DNA of 64,000 nucleotides from Nemertoderma westbladi (Eukaryota > Xenacoelomorpha > Nemertodermatida > Nemertodermatidae), in contig JAUCBJ010001839.1 of assembly GCA_032718475.1 (NCBI GenBank), forward strand, positions 27,755-91,754, in the 5' to 3' direction. The position numbers and the translations under genes are program-made. This document shows, one piece after another, positions 1 through 11,570 of the stretch (its first letter is position 1; the number at the start of each line of letters is the position of its first letter). A model generated the notes under the pieces. It searched no databases and had not been told where the DNA came from. It worked only from the letters and a program-made list of their open reading frames with translations.

Positions 1-3000
1 GCGAACTTTGTTCCAATAGCTGCGATATTTGTTCCAATAGTTGCGAACTTTGTTCACGTAGTTGCGAACTATGTTGCAATAGTTGCTAACTTTGTTACAA
101 TAGTTGCGAACTTTTGTTCCAGTATTTGCGAACTTTGTTCCAATAGTTTCGAACTTTGTTCAAGTAATTGCGAAATTTGCTCCAATAGATGCGAACTTTG
201 TTCAAGTAGTTGCGAACTATGTTGCAATAGTTGCGAACTATGTTACAATAGTTGCGAACTTTTGTTCCAGTATTTGAGATCTTTGTTCCGATAGTTGCGA
301 ACTTTGTTCAAGTAGTTGCGAACTATGTTGCAATAGTTGCGAACTTTGTTACAATTGTTACGAACTTTTGTTCCAGTATTTGCGAACTTTGTTCCAATAG
401 TTGCGAACTTTGTTCCAATAGCTGCGATATTTGTTCCAATAGTTGCGAACTTTGTTCACGTAGTTGCGAACTATGTTGCAATAGTTGCGAACTATGTTAC
501 AATAGTTGCGAACTTTTGTTCCAGTATTTGAGAACTTTGTTCCGATAGTTGCGAACTTTGTTCAAGTAGTTGCGAACTATGATTCAATAGTTGCGAACTT
601 TGTTGAAGTAATTGCAAAATTTGTTTCAATAGTTGCGACGTTTGTTCAACTAGTTGCGAACTATGTTCCAATAGTTTCGATCTTTGTTCCAATAGTTGCG
701 AACTTTGTTCCAATAGCTGCGATATTTGTTCCAATAGTTGCGAACTTTGTTCACGTAGTTGCGAACTATGTTGCAATAGTTGCGAACTTTGTTACAATTG
801 TTACGAACTTTTGTTCCAGTATTTGCGAACTTTGCTCCAATAGTTTCGAACTTTGTTCAAGTAATTGCGAAATTTGCTCCAATAGATGCGAACTTTGATC
901 AAGTAGTTGCGAACTATGTTGCAATAGTTGCGAAATTTGCTCCAATAGTTGCGAACTATGTTTCAATAGCTGCGATATTTGTTCAAATAGTTGCGAACTT
1001 TGTCCCAATAGTTGCGAACTTTGTTCCAATAGCTGCGATATTTGTTCCAATAGTTGCTAACTCTGTTCAAGTAATTGCGAACTATGTTGCAATAGTTGCG
1101 AACTTTGTCCAATAGTTGCGAACTTTGTTCATGTAGTTGCGAACTTTGTTCAAGAAATTGCGAAATTTGTTTCAATAGTTGCGACGTTTGTTCAACTAGT
1201 TGCGAACTATGTTCCAATAGTTTCGATCTTTGTTCCAATAGTTGCGAACTTTGTTCCAATAGCTGCGATATTTGTTCCAATAGTTACGACTTTTGTTCAA
1301 GTAGTTGCAAACTATGTTGCAATAGTTGCGAACTTTGTTTCAATTAGTTGCGAACTTTGTTCCAATAGTTGGGAACTTTGTTCCAATAGTTGCGAACTTT
1401 GTTCCAATAGTTACGAACTATTGTTCCAGTATTTGCGAACTTTGTTCCAATAGTTGCGAACTTTGTTGAAGTAGTTGCAAACTATGATTCAATAGTTGCG
1501 ATCTTTGTTGAAGTAAGTGCAAAATTTGTTTCAAAACTTGCGACTTTTGTTCAAGTACTTGCGAACTATGTTCCAATAGTTTCGAACTTTGTTCCAATAG
1601 TTACGAACTTTTGTTCCAGTATTTGCGAACTTTGTTCCAATAGTTGCGAACTTTGCTCAAGTAGTTGAGAACTATGATTCAATAGTTGCGAACTTTGTTG
1701 AAGTAATTGCAAAATTTGTTTCAATAGTTGCGAACTTTGTTTCAATTAGTTGCGAACTTTGTTCCAATAGCTGCGATATTTGTTCCAATAGTTGCGAACT
1801 TTGTTCCAATAGTTACGAACTATTGTTCCAGTATTTGCGAACTTTGTTCCAATAGTTGCGAACTTTGTTGAAGTAGTTGCAAACTATGATTCAATAGTTG
1901 CGATCTTTGTTGAAGTAAGTGCAAAATTTGTTTCAAAACTTGCGACTTTTGTTCAAGTACTTGCGAACTATGTTCCAATAGTTTCGAACTTTGTTCCAAT
2001 AGTTACGAACTTTTGTTCCAGTATTTGCGAACTTTGTTCCAATAGTTGCGAACTTTGCTCAAGTAGTTGAGAACTATGATTCAATAGTTGCGAACTTTGT
2101 TGAAGTAATTGCAAAATTTGTTTCAATAGTTGCGACTTTCGTTCAAGTAGTTGCGAACTATGTTCCAATAGTTGCGATCTTTGTTGAAGTAAGTGCAAAA
2201 TTTGTTTCAAAACTTGCGACTTTTGTTCAAGTACTTGCGAACTTTGTTCACGTAGTTGCGAACTATGTTGCAATAGTTGCGAACTTTGTTACAATAGTTG
2301 CGAACTTTTGTTCCAGTATTTGCGAACTTTGTTCCAATAGTTTCGAACTTTGTTCAAGTAATTGCGAAATTTGCTCCAACAGATGCGAACTTTGTTCAAA
2401 TAGTTGCGAACTATGTTGCAATAGTTGCGAACTTTGTTCCAATCGTTGCGAACTATGTTGCAATAGTTGCGAACTTTGTTTCAATCAGTTGCGAACTTTG
2501 TTCCAATAGTTGGGAACTTTGTTCCAATAGTTGCGAACTTTGTTCCAATAGCTGCGATATTTGTTCCAATAGTTGCGAACTTTGTTCACGTAGTTGCGAA
2601 CTATGTTGCAATAGTTGCTAACTTTGTTACAATAGTTGCGAACTTTTGTTCCAGTATTTGCGAACTTTGTTCCAATAGTTTCGAACTTTGTTCAAGTAAT
2701 TGCGAAATTTGCTCCAATAGATGCGAACTTTGTTCAAGTAGTTGCGAACTATGTTGCAATAGTTGCGAACTATGTTACAATAGTTGCGAACTTTTGTTCC
2801 AGTATTTGAGATCTTTGTTCCGATAGTTGCGAACTTTGTTCAAGTAGTTGCGAACTATGTTGCAATAGTTGCGAACTTTGTTACAATTGTTACGAACTTT
2901 TGTTCCAGTATTTGCGAACTTTGTTCCAATAGTTGCGAACTTTGTTCCAATAGCTGCGATATTTGTTCCAATAGTTGCGAACTTTGTTCACGTAGTTGCG

Positions 3001-4423
3001 AACTATGTTGCAATAGTTGCGAACTATGTTACAATAGTTGCGAACTTTTGTTCCAGTATTTGAGAACTTTGTTCCGATAGTTGCGAACTTTGTTCAAGTA
3101 GTTGCGAACTATGATTCAATAGTTGCGAACTTTGTTGAAGTAATTGCAAAATTTGTTTCAATAGTTGCGACGTTTGTTCAACTAGTTGCGAACTATGTTC
3201 CAATAGTTTCGATCTTTGTTCCAATAGTTGCGAACTTTGTTCCAATAGCTGCGATATTTGTTCCAATAGTTGCGAACTTTGTTCACGTAGTTGCGAACTA
3301 TGTTGCAATAGTTGCGAACTTTGTTACAATTGTTACGAACTTTTGTTCCAGTATTTGCGAACTTTGCTCCAATAGTTTCGAACTTTGTTCAAGTAATTGC
3401 GAAATTTGCTCCAATAGATGCGAACTTTGATCAAGTAGTTGCGAACTATGTTGCAATAGTTGCGAAATTTGCTCCAATAGTTGCGAACTATGTTTCAATA
3501 GCTGCGATATTTGTTCAAATAGTTGCGAACTTTGTCCCAATAGTTGCGAACTTTGTTCCAATAGCTGCGATATTTGTTCCAATAGTTGCTAACTCTGTTC
3601 AAGTAATTGCGAACTATGTTGCAATAGTTGCGAACTTTGTCCAATAGTTGCGATATTTGTTCCAATAGTTGCGAACTTTGTTCACGTAGTTGCGAACTAT
3701 GTTGCAATAGTTGCGAACTATGTTACAATAGTTGCGAACTTTTGTTCCAGTATTTGAGAACTTTGTTCCGATAGTTGCGAACTTTGTTCAAGTAGTTGCG
3801 AACTATGATTCAATAGTTGCGAACTTTGTTGAAGTAATTGCAAAATTTGTTTCAATAGTTGCGACGTTTGTTCAACTAGTTGCGAACTATGTTCCAATAG
3901 TTTCGATCTTTGTTCCAATAGTTGCGAACTTTGTTCCAATAGCTGCGATATTTGTTCCAATAGTTGCGAACTTTGTTCACGTAGTTGCGAACTATGTTGC
4001 AATAGTTGCGAACTTTGTTACAATTGTTACGAACTTTTGTTCCAGTATTTGCGAACTTTGCTCCAATAGTTTCGAACTTTGTTCAAGTAATTGCGAAATT
4101 TGCTCCAATAGATGCGAACTTTGATCAAGTAGTTGCGAACTATGTTGCAATAGTTGCGAAATTTGCTCCAATAGTTGCGAACTATGTTTCAATAGCTGCG
4201 ATATTTGTTCAAATAGTTGCGAACTTTGTCCCAATAGTTGCGAACTTTGTTCCAATAGCTGCGATATTTGTTCCAATAGTTGCTAACTCTGTTCAAGTAA
4301 TTGCGAACTATGTTGCAATAGTTGCGAACTTTGTCCAATAGTTGCGAACTTTGTTCTAGTAGTTGCGAACTTTGTTCATGTAGTTGCGAACTTTGTTCAA
4401 GAAATTGCGAAATTTGCTCCAAA
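1..4423. repeat. 21-bp minisatellite array A, with higher-order repeats
   Basis: Tandem array of a 21-bp unit close to TTGCGAACTTTGTTCCAATAG with many one-base variants (GTTCAAGTAG, GTTACAATAG, GCTGCGATAT), roughly 210 units, cut by the window start. It has higher-order structure: 1-1115 recurs at 2533-3647 (offset 2532), and about 3024-3647 recurs at 3718-4341 (offset 694). Because 21 is a multiple of three, long spurious open frames run through it on both strands. By analogy with arrays B and C it should lie in an intron just upstream of an EGF exon located left of the window. Confidence 0.95.
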
Positions 4424-5067
4424 GACACCCAAACCCGAACCTGGTTTTCTAATGAGTATCATATCGACATAATAACAACATATTATGATTAGGAATTCAG
4501 GACTATTTCCTTCAGTGTTGTAGTTTAGCACTTTAGAATACAGAGCGATGTGAGACGCACGAGGCGAGATCCGAGACGTATAGTGTAGATGGCCTAATAA
4601 GGTGATGATGGATCGCTCTTTATAGAGAATAGAGAAGTTTTGTCCTTATAACCTTATCATTCCTTTATCACACAGATGAAGTCTGAAAGTACCTATTTGG
4701 AAATTGCTACACTCTGCCGGCATCTTTACCAATTAAGAAAAGACATCCACTATGTTGATTACTGGTCAGTCTGTTTAACTGGCCAATTAGCACAGATGTG
4801 TTTCTTCTAAAAGTACCGAACTACTTCCTGATGCCCAACACTTTATTATTATCTGTTTATTTATTTCAATTGCGCCTCTCGGCATAAAATAATGTACTGA
4901 ACTAATGTAAAATAAATAAATACGATTAATGTATGTAAAATGTATTTAGTAGTAATTTAAAATATGATAAATTCGTTTGGGACTAGTTTAAAATTGGAGT
5001 GAGTTTAATATTGGGACGCATCAATCAGTCGAAGCTGTCGAGAAAACTCAGACCATGAGGTTTTATT
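4424..5067. repeat. Duplicated intronic segment, copy A
   Basis: Non-coding sequence starting right after array A that is nearly identical to 19174-19832 (copy B) and 23145-23763 (copy C). All three begin at the end of a 21-bp array with a C-rich AAACCC/CCAACCTGG motif and contain the same GAGACGCACGAGGCGAGATC segment. This is the core of a tandem segmental duplication that also carries EGF exons and the array. No gene is seen in it. Confidence 0.9.
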
Positions 5068-6706
5068 AGGAGCCCGCTCGACAGGCGGGATACTTCTGTA
5101 AAAATCTGCGCTGTAAAAATCTCAGGATATATAACACTGACTGACTGACTGACTGATAATTATCAAGGTTCAGGCACTTCCTGCCCGGCGATTTTGTTGA
5201 AATTTTAAAAGTAAATTGCTTTGGTGGTTCATAATCGCGTTACAAAATATTAGATCGATTCTATGTGTGGTATTCGATATATTTAGTTTTTTGACATTAT
5301 TTTGTCGCGAAATTAACAGCAATGGTAAAATAACAACTCCTGCCTGAGCTGCAGCAGCTAGCTGTGGAGTAGGAACGGTGGATTGCAGGGCTGTATGAGA
5401 TAGAATTCCATCCAGGCAGAATTTCTTGACTTTGACTTTCTTGCCTTTGCCTTGTAGGAGCAGCGCTGCTGGCTATGTCTACACTTCCTTATCAGCTCTC
5501 AAGTATAGACAGAAAATAGTTGAGTTGTCAATAAACATAATAAAATATACAACTGCAGTAGGATTATATTATTATTCCACGAATCATTGGGCTGATTATT
5601 TTGTATAGGATATATGTAGAAAGTTCTTAAAAATAATATTCTTATTTTTATTATTACATAGGATTAGCATCATTTTTTAGCTGAAGCATTAATAGTGCAA
5701 ATTAATTTAATTATATTTTAATACCATTACTACATTGGCATAAGATAAGTTTTAACATTTCTAACAAATATTATAAAACTCAATAGTGTTGCGAGCATAA
5801 AACTCAAATCACGCAAATTTAAAAGAACCGGGTGTGTTGTCATAATATCTATTATTATTATTCTGCTTGACTGGATCTGGGTGCAGATTTGCTTTTGGGA
5901 CGGGGTGCTGATTGAAAGGGGGGTTGAAGGGGGAACTGTCCCCCCTTTTCACTTTGACTGATTTGCGGTTTTGTTAAATTTCTTGGATATAGTTGTTGTG
6001 ATGCTAAAATTTAATTTGTCTTTGATAATGTATTATTTTGTTTAATATTGTTTAGACCATCAATTTTCATAATATTAGTTGAGTTTTTGTTTATACATTT
6101 GCTCTATAATATATTATATAATTTGTATTTATTCAAAAAATTGAATGAAACTGTTATCACTATTATTATCTTACTAGAACTACTGACACTAATGTGGAAC
6201 AGCTAGGATATTTGGGCTTTGTTTGTGTTTTAGTTTCAGTAACTATAGCTACCCCTTTCTATTGTTAGTTTTGTTCTATAATGCAGCATTGGTTGATTGC
6301 CTTAGTAGCCGGTGGTGTTGAAATATTCGTATGGAAATGGAGTCTGCATTTGTAATATAGGGTGGTTCTAGGGTGGGTTCAGGGTCATCACTTGCTCGGT
6401 GTCCTGGTTGTGCTTCATGGGCATTTTTTTCATAAATATTCGGTAATCTTATATCTTGTAAACGTGCTTGATATTGAAATTATTTGCTTCATATTATATT
6501 TTTGTTAGTGGTAGCAAAGTTTAATTTTTTATTATGTGGGACAATCCACAAAGTCAGCTAGCCTCACGCCTTACAGTTTACACAATTGTTTAGTTTAGGC
6601 CTATTTACTAGGCCTAGAGCTGACTGACATAGTTCATTTGTAATAGTCTTGGCTAGGATTCCCCCCCCCCCCCCCGGGCTCCTTCCAGCCAACTTGCTGG
6701 CTTTCT
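5068..6706 (+). mobile_element. Helentron-like non-autonomous rolling-circle element
   Basis: This 1.64-kb segment is absent from the paralogous copy B at about 19832, where the flanks GACCATGAGGTTTTATT and TTATTTATTTATTAACG are joined. It starts AGGAGCCCG, and the inverse CGGGCTCCT lies near but not at the other end (6674-6682). After that come a perfect 5-bp-stem hairpin (CCAGC...GCTGG) and a CTTTCTAG end next to T. A terminal repeat paired with a subterminal one, a 3' hairpin and an insertion beside T are hallmarks of Helentron/Helitron2 elements. There is no Rep/helicase ORF. A (CTGA)n run lies at about 5150 and a C-run at 6661-6674. Classification is inference; the insertion itself is clear from the empty site. 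Confidence 0.55.
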
Positions 6707-8252
6707 AGTTATTTATTTATTTATTAACGTAAAACCAGTTAGACTGGCACGATGTCAAGTAAAAATGGGTATGTCCCCTAAATGCATCAAAAGTAAAATA
6801 TTGCTGACATTAAATAAATCAACCCACATATGCTTATTCACATTATAAAGGCTGGGTCTAACAGAGATGAAAGATAATTATTGAGATCGATTATAACACA
6901 CTAATTGTATATTGAATAGCAGGAATGGTTGGTCATGTAATGATAGGCCTAAAGTGGGGGTAAACGCTACGCCTACACTTACACCTACACCCACACCTAT
7001 ACAGGTTAGTAAAGAAGCAGGTTACAGAGGCGAGTTGAAATGAACCAAAACAATAAACTAGGGATAGGGTCATAATTTAATTGTGAATCAGCAGTTTGAG
7101 GATCAACAGTCAGATGTATTGGCTTACGGGCAGGCCGGTACATAGGTGTAAGTGTAGGCGTAACGTTTACCCCCAGTTAAAGTACTGCAGAATAAGATTA
7201 TGCTTTTCCGTGAAGGAAATTGATGGCGTTCTGTAACAGTTTGTTATAAAACAGGACGACGCAGTATCGGACGCAGTAGGATTGCACCGATCCAATCTGT
7301 ATACCATGTTCTTTTTATGATATTTGGAGGTATGTAGAGACATCAGGGACGGAAAAGGAAAGTCACGATTAGCCCGACTGTATGGACTACCGATTCCCTT
7401 ATACTGAATGATATCCTTATTAAACTCAAGCAATGTATGGAGAATATTGTGCAGTGGGGAGTTGGGACAGTCATTTATACGCATAATTGTGCCGAGAGCT
7501 AGTTTCAAAGCTTCAGTTGAGAAATAATTGCAGTTGAAAATGTTGTTAATAACTGAGTTGTTTGCGTATGATCCCACACTCAATAACCCCCGTAGATGTT
7601 ATCGATATGAACGTCCAACTTCTCAATTTCGTTGCTATTCAGGGACCCTATATAAAATCGTGCACTATAAAGCATGCCTGGGAGGGCTATACAGTTCCAA
7701 AGAATTGACAAAGTACTCGCATCTAATCGATGAATTGTCCAGCTCCTCCTGTGGAAACTGTCAGCAATGGCGGTGATATACACCGCCAATATCAACCATT
7801 TTTACAATATCTGACACTGATGTAGCCAGTAGCAGTAGGTCATCAGCATAGTTTATTGCACCAAGCCAGTTATTCAATATGCAACATCCAAACCCAGTCT
7901 TCCAACCTATTCATAACGTCTGCAATGTATGTATTGAATAGGACAGGTTAGAGAATCGACCCCTTTTTGACGCCTTTATGGACTGCGAAACCAATTCCTT
8001 CAATTGAGTCATCAAACTTGAGATTTCCACAGTTTTACAGTAATAATCAAGTAGGGTTAAACAATCACATGGATTGAGTCGACCACTAAGTTTCCTAAAA
8101 TATACCATTAATTTTCACTCAGCAAGCTGTGTCTTAGTCGAGCAACCAGTTTTTTCGCTTCTTTAAAGAGCTTGTGCTTGTTTATCTTTGTGTCTTCCTG
8201 TTTTTCGTCCTGCGACGTCTCCCTTAATCTCTCTCCCTTAATTGTGGGGTCA
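6707..8252 (-). mobile_element. Degenerate LINE (non-LTR retrotransposon) fragment, copy A
   Basis: On the minus strand this reads as the reverse transcriptase and C-terminal part of a LINE ORF2. The fingers/palm segment has a KKGSIL-stop-PVLFN motif at about 7930-7990, the catalytic YADD is at about 7845, and a C-terminal thumb-like region covers about 7170-7795. It ends in a (TAAA)n-type tail at 6707-6725. There are frameshifts near 8020 and 7895, a stop inside the GSILxPVLFN motif, and deletions after YADD, so it is dead. It is interrupted by a MITE (6956-7174) and truncated on the right by the Gypsy/MITE insertion. The duplicated copy B lies at 19833-22205. Confidence 0.75.
6956..7174. 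mobile_element. MITE with long terminal inverted repeats (copy-A specific)
   Basis: A 219-bp palindromic element: GGGGGTAAACGCTACGCC on the left matches the inverse of GGCGTAACGTTTACCCCC on the right, continuing into CTACACTTACACCTA. The paralogous site in copy B (about 20070) lacks it: GGTCATGTAA runs almost directly into TTGAAGTACTGC. A few flanking bases (TGATAGGCCTAAAGT) also belong to the extra DNA, so the exact termini are uncertain. Confidence 0.7.
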
Positions 8253-8254
8253 AA

Positions 8255-8387
8255 TGTAGTAACACTGAACAGTCAGGCCTTAACTAAGGCTTTAATAAAC
8301 TATAAGAACTGCACTACATACAGTCATACAGACTGGCGTACCGGTAGAACACAAGGTATATGAAGCACTAACATATCATACACATCA
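8255..8387 (-). repeat. Short LTR of Gypsy-type element (3' LTR)
   Basis: A 133-bp direct repeat of 12317-12441, written on plus from TGTAGTAACACTGAACAG to CATACACATCA. It differs from the other LTR by an 8-bp insertion (an extra TCATACAG) and a few substitutions. It lies downstream of the pol frame on the minus strand, so it is the 3' LTR. It is unusually short for a Ty3/Gypsy element. Confidence 0.85.
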
Positions 8388-8533
8388 TTCTCAGCCACCA
8401 AAAAAAATTTTCACACATACCGAAATTCAAAAACATATTCTAAGAGTTCCTAGAACATGGAGTTTTGTAAAAATATTACGTGACATGAAAAATTAATAAA
8501 TTCTCAGGTGAGTCTTGAACATAATATCATTGT

Positions 8534-9778
8534 CTAATAGAAATAATCTGGGCTGCGGCGATTACGTTTGGATCGGCGATAAACTGTTTCAAAACCACCG
8601 GACGCTTCTTCGCGTGAAGGTTGAGGACTCGGAATCGGAGTTGGATTGGCTTCTTCAATAGGGCTCACTTCTCCACTATTCACCGGGACATTCATAGGCT
8701 GCAAATCAGTCTCAGCTTCTTGCGATGAACTCTGGTTACACGGCGGAGCAGATTCTCCACTTTGTTCTAGAACACTATCAGAACGTTCAGAACCGCATGG
8801 GGCCAAGTGTCTGATTGAAACGGTTGTCTCAAGACCATCTGGATAACGTACATGGGCGTACTGAGGGTTGGCCTGAAGCAACTCAACCTCATCCACGAGT
8901 GGATCATTCTTAGTTGAGCGAACATAACGCTTGAGCAAGACAGGACTGGGAGTCATCAACCAAGTGGGAACAGAGACTCCGAAGGTAGACCTCCGATTAT
9001 AATTGAACAGTCTCTCGTGCGGTGTGAGGTTTGTTGCTGTTGAGAGCAGAGATCGGATCGAATGCAGAGCATCAGGGATAACCTCCTGCTAAGCTTGTTG
9101 CGGTAAGCCCTTAGTTTTAAGATTGAGTGTGACTGCTCTCCAAATGGTATCATTAAACTTCTCAATCTGTCTGTTCCCCTGGGGGTTATAACTAGTAGTT
9201 TTACTGGTGGCAATACCTTTGCTAAGAAGAAACTGACGAGTTTCTTTACTGATGAAAGAACTTCCCCTATCATTATGAATAAATCCCGGCATTCCAAATA
9301 TGGAAAACAACTGACAAAAACAATTATTAATTGTTACAGAAGTCATATCTGGACATGGAAATGCAAACGGAAATCGACTGTACTCATCTACAATCGTAAG
9401 CAAATATCGGTTCTTGTTATTGGTCGGCAGTGGGCCTTTAAAATCAACATTAAGCCGCTCAAAGGCTTGAGTAGATTTAATAATTAAATGAGCGGGTTCA
9501 GGTTTATGAAATCGTGGCTTGCACTCAGCACATATCCTGCATGTACTAGTCATCCGTTTCACATCATCTAATGAATAGGGTAGATTTCGAGATTTAACAA
9601 AATGGTACATCCGAATGACACCGGGATGACTCAAGGATTGATGTAAGTTAAGCAATGTGCTATCATTCAGAGAAGCTGAATAATGGACTCGAGAAAAAGT
9701 ATCAGGTGGAACATTTTCGCGCCCAGGCTTATGAACAATATCGAAGTTATAGCAGGAAAGTTCCATTCGCCATCTCAT
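8534..9778 (-). pseudogene. Gypsy integrase and C-terminal pol tail (one internal stop)
   Basis: The integrase domain begins with a zinc-binding H-H-C-C pattern (SHPG, then CRICAEC). It is followed by the catalytic core with acidic residues in DFKGP, NDRGSSF and QIEKFN, i.e. a D-D-E triad. A TAG at 9089-9091 interrupts the frame, but the same frame continues open through an HERLFN segment and a basic tail ending in RRSKRNRRSPD at 8534. Upstream, the RNase H frame is separated from this one by a TGA at 9854-9856. The element cannot make a full integrase without readthrough. Confidence 0.85.
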
Positions 9779-9853
9779 CAGTTTATCATTTTTAATCTTT
9801 CCCTTATGATTAATATCAAATACATAACATAAAGCAACTGATACTTGGTCGGT

Positions 9854-10496
9854 TCATAGGGTGAAATGCTTAGAAGTAAGGTAGTGTCTCCAGTGGCGAA
9901 CGGTCTCTATAATAGCCTGAGTTTCTTTTTCAACTGTGGAATGCTGAGTCTCAGATCCATGAAGTGTACGTGAAAAGAACGCTACAGGTCGACCCAACTG
10001 GTTAAGTGTGGCAGCAATAGCGAAATCAGAGGCATCAGTTTCAACTTCAAACTTAGAGGATTCGTCTGTCAATCCAACAACAGAATTAGCAATAATATCC
10101 TTGAGAACATTGAATGCCTCCAGAGCTTTTCGGGAGTATGGAAACTGTAACTTTAACCAATGGTCGAAGTTTATCGGAAAAACTTGGTATCCACTGAGCA
10201 TAATATGAAAATAACCCAAGGACTCGCTTGTGAGCTTTCATGTCTGTTGGAGGAGGTAGCTCACGTAGAGGACGGAGACGCTCTGGATCCGGGATCCTTT
10301 TACCGTTTTCTACAACTGACCCTAAGATACTGAGACATGTCGTGGAGAAGACACATTTCCTCTGATTCAGAGTGATATTGCGACTAGCTACTGCTTCAAA
10401 AAACCGTTTCAGTTTCTTATCATGGTCTGCTTGATCAATTCCACATATGGTAATATCGTCCAGATAACAAATGTACCATCCAAGTTCTCTTCGCAA
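9854..10496 (-). pseudogene. Gypsy reverse transcriptase palm/thumb and RNase H, frameshifted
   Basis: 10086-10496 carries the catalytic YLDD motif and the thumb region in a frame different from its neighbours. 9854-10219 returns to the main pol frame and holds RNase H (TDASDFAIAA, FFSRTL, then WRHYL). Two compensating frameshifts at about 10480 and 10150 bracket the YLDD segment. The RNase H frame stops at a TGA after HFTL. Confidence 0.85.
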
Positions 10497-11290
10497 ATTA
10501 TATCGTCAATTATGCATTGAAAGCAGCTGACTCCATTAGTTACACCGTAGGGAATGCGGGTAAACTGGCAAAGTCCCCCACTGGCTTCAAATGCCGTGAA
10601 AGGTTTATCATCTTCACAAATTCGGATTTGGTGGTAAGCACTCTTTAAATCTATTGTACTAAAGACTCTGTACTGAGCAATATTATTCACAGTTTCGTTG
10701 ATTCGAGGTAATGGGTATCCATCCAGTAGTGTAAATTTATTTATTGTTTGAGAGTAGTCAATGACCATTCTCTTCTTATGGTTCTCATTCTTCACAACCA
10801 CAACCTGAGCTCTCCATGGAGAGTTGCTACGTTCTATAACCCCTTCAGACAACAGGCAGTGAACTTCTTCATCTATGAATTTGTGGTCATCTGTGCTGTA
10901 TCGGCGTGAAGGAGAAGCAATTGGATGACAATCAGTTGACATATTACTAAACAAATCTGGAGGTGACACATCCAAACTACAAAGGTTACAAACCAGATCC
11001 AATGGAGAATCCGGTCCACCATAATTTAGAGTAATCCGCTGGTGTTTCGATTGGAAATCAACACCAAGAACTAAATCTGTACAGAGGGATGGCAATAACA
11101 TGAGCCTGATATTCTTGTACCAACGCTCACCTAACAGAAAAGAAACACGACAGTGACCGTTGACTGGAACAGATTTAGAAGAATCCGCCATTCGAACCTC
11201 ACCGCTGTGTGGATAGATCCTAAGATTATACTGTTTAGCAACATCAGGGTGAACAAAACTTTCTGAGCTACCGCTATCGATAAAGAGCAT
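10409..11290 (-). pseudogene. Gypsy protease and N-terminal reverse transcriptase
   Basis: The frame starts with an aspartic protease active site (LFIDSGSSESF) and runs through a VLGVDF segment. It continues into the RT fingers and palm (DYSQTINKFT, YPLPRI, FSTIDLKSAYHQI, containing the first catalytic Asp). The frame is lost just before YLDD. It overlaps the end of the zinc-knuckle frame by about 17 bp in another phase, so either a programmed frameshift or decay separates gag and pol. Confidence 0.88.
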
Positions 11291-11570
11291 TCTTAATTAT
11301 ACCTTTAATTTTTACATCTACTGTTGTCCGAGACAAGGATCCGGGCGGTGCGGCGGCGGGGACAGTAGAAGCGAGATATGGCCCATTGCTACTCGATGGG
11401 TCCTCATTAATACCGATGGCTGCAGCTGAAATGGAAGAGCTATTCCCCCTTGAAGCTGACCTACAGACTCGAGCGAAATGTCCAGGCTTGGTACATTTGT
11501 GACATGTTGCACTTCTAGCAGGACAATGATTTCTCGGATGTCTCCCATTACCACAAAATGAACCATTTAT
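11274..11570 (-). pseudogene. Gypsy nucleocapsid zinc-knuckle segment
   Basis: A reading frame shifted relative to gag encodes two zinc-knuckle-like motifs: an FCGNGRHPRNHC half and a canonical CHKCTKPGHFARVC (C-x2-C-x4-H-x4-C). A Ser/Ala-rich linker leads to the protease. It is normally the C-terminal part of Gag; here it is out of frame with the capsid frame, probably through a small indel in the Gly/Ser-rich stretch at about 11570-11680. Confidence 0.8.

Noticed and set aside
1-4423. CRISPR-like array of short repeats
   Set aside because: There are no spacers; units are directly adjacent, 21 bp long, and the genome is eukaryotic.
5426-5608. 60-codon open frame in the Helentron-like element
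   Set aside because: Too short, no similarity to Rep or helicase, and no other support.
7911-8108. 65-codon frame as a host gene
   Set aside because: Part of the degenerate LINE RT domain, with a frameshift just downstream.
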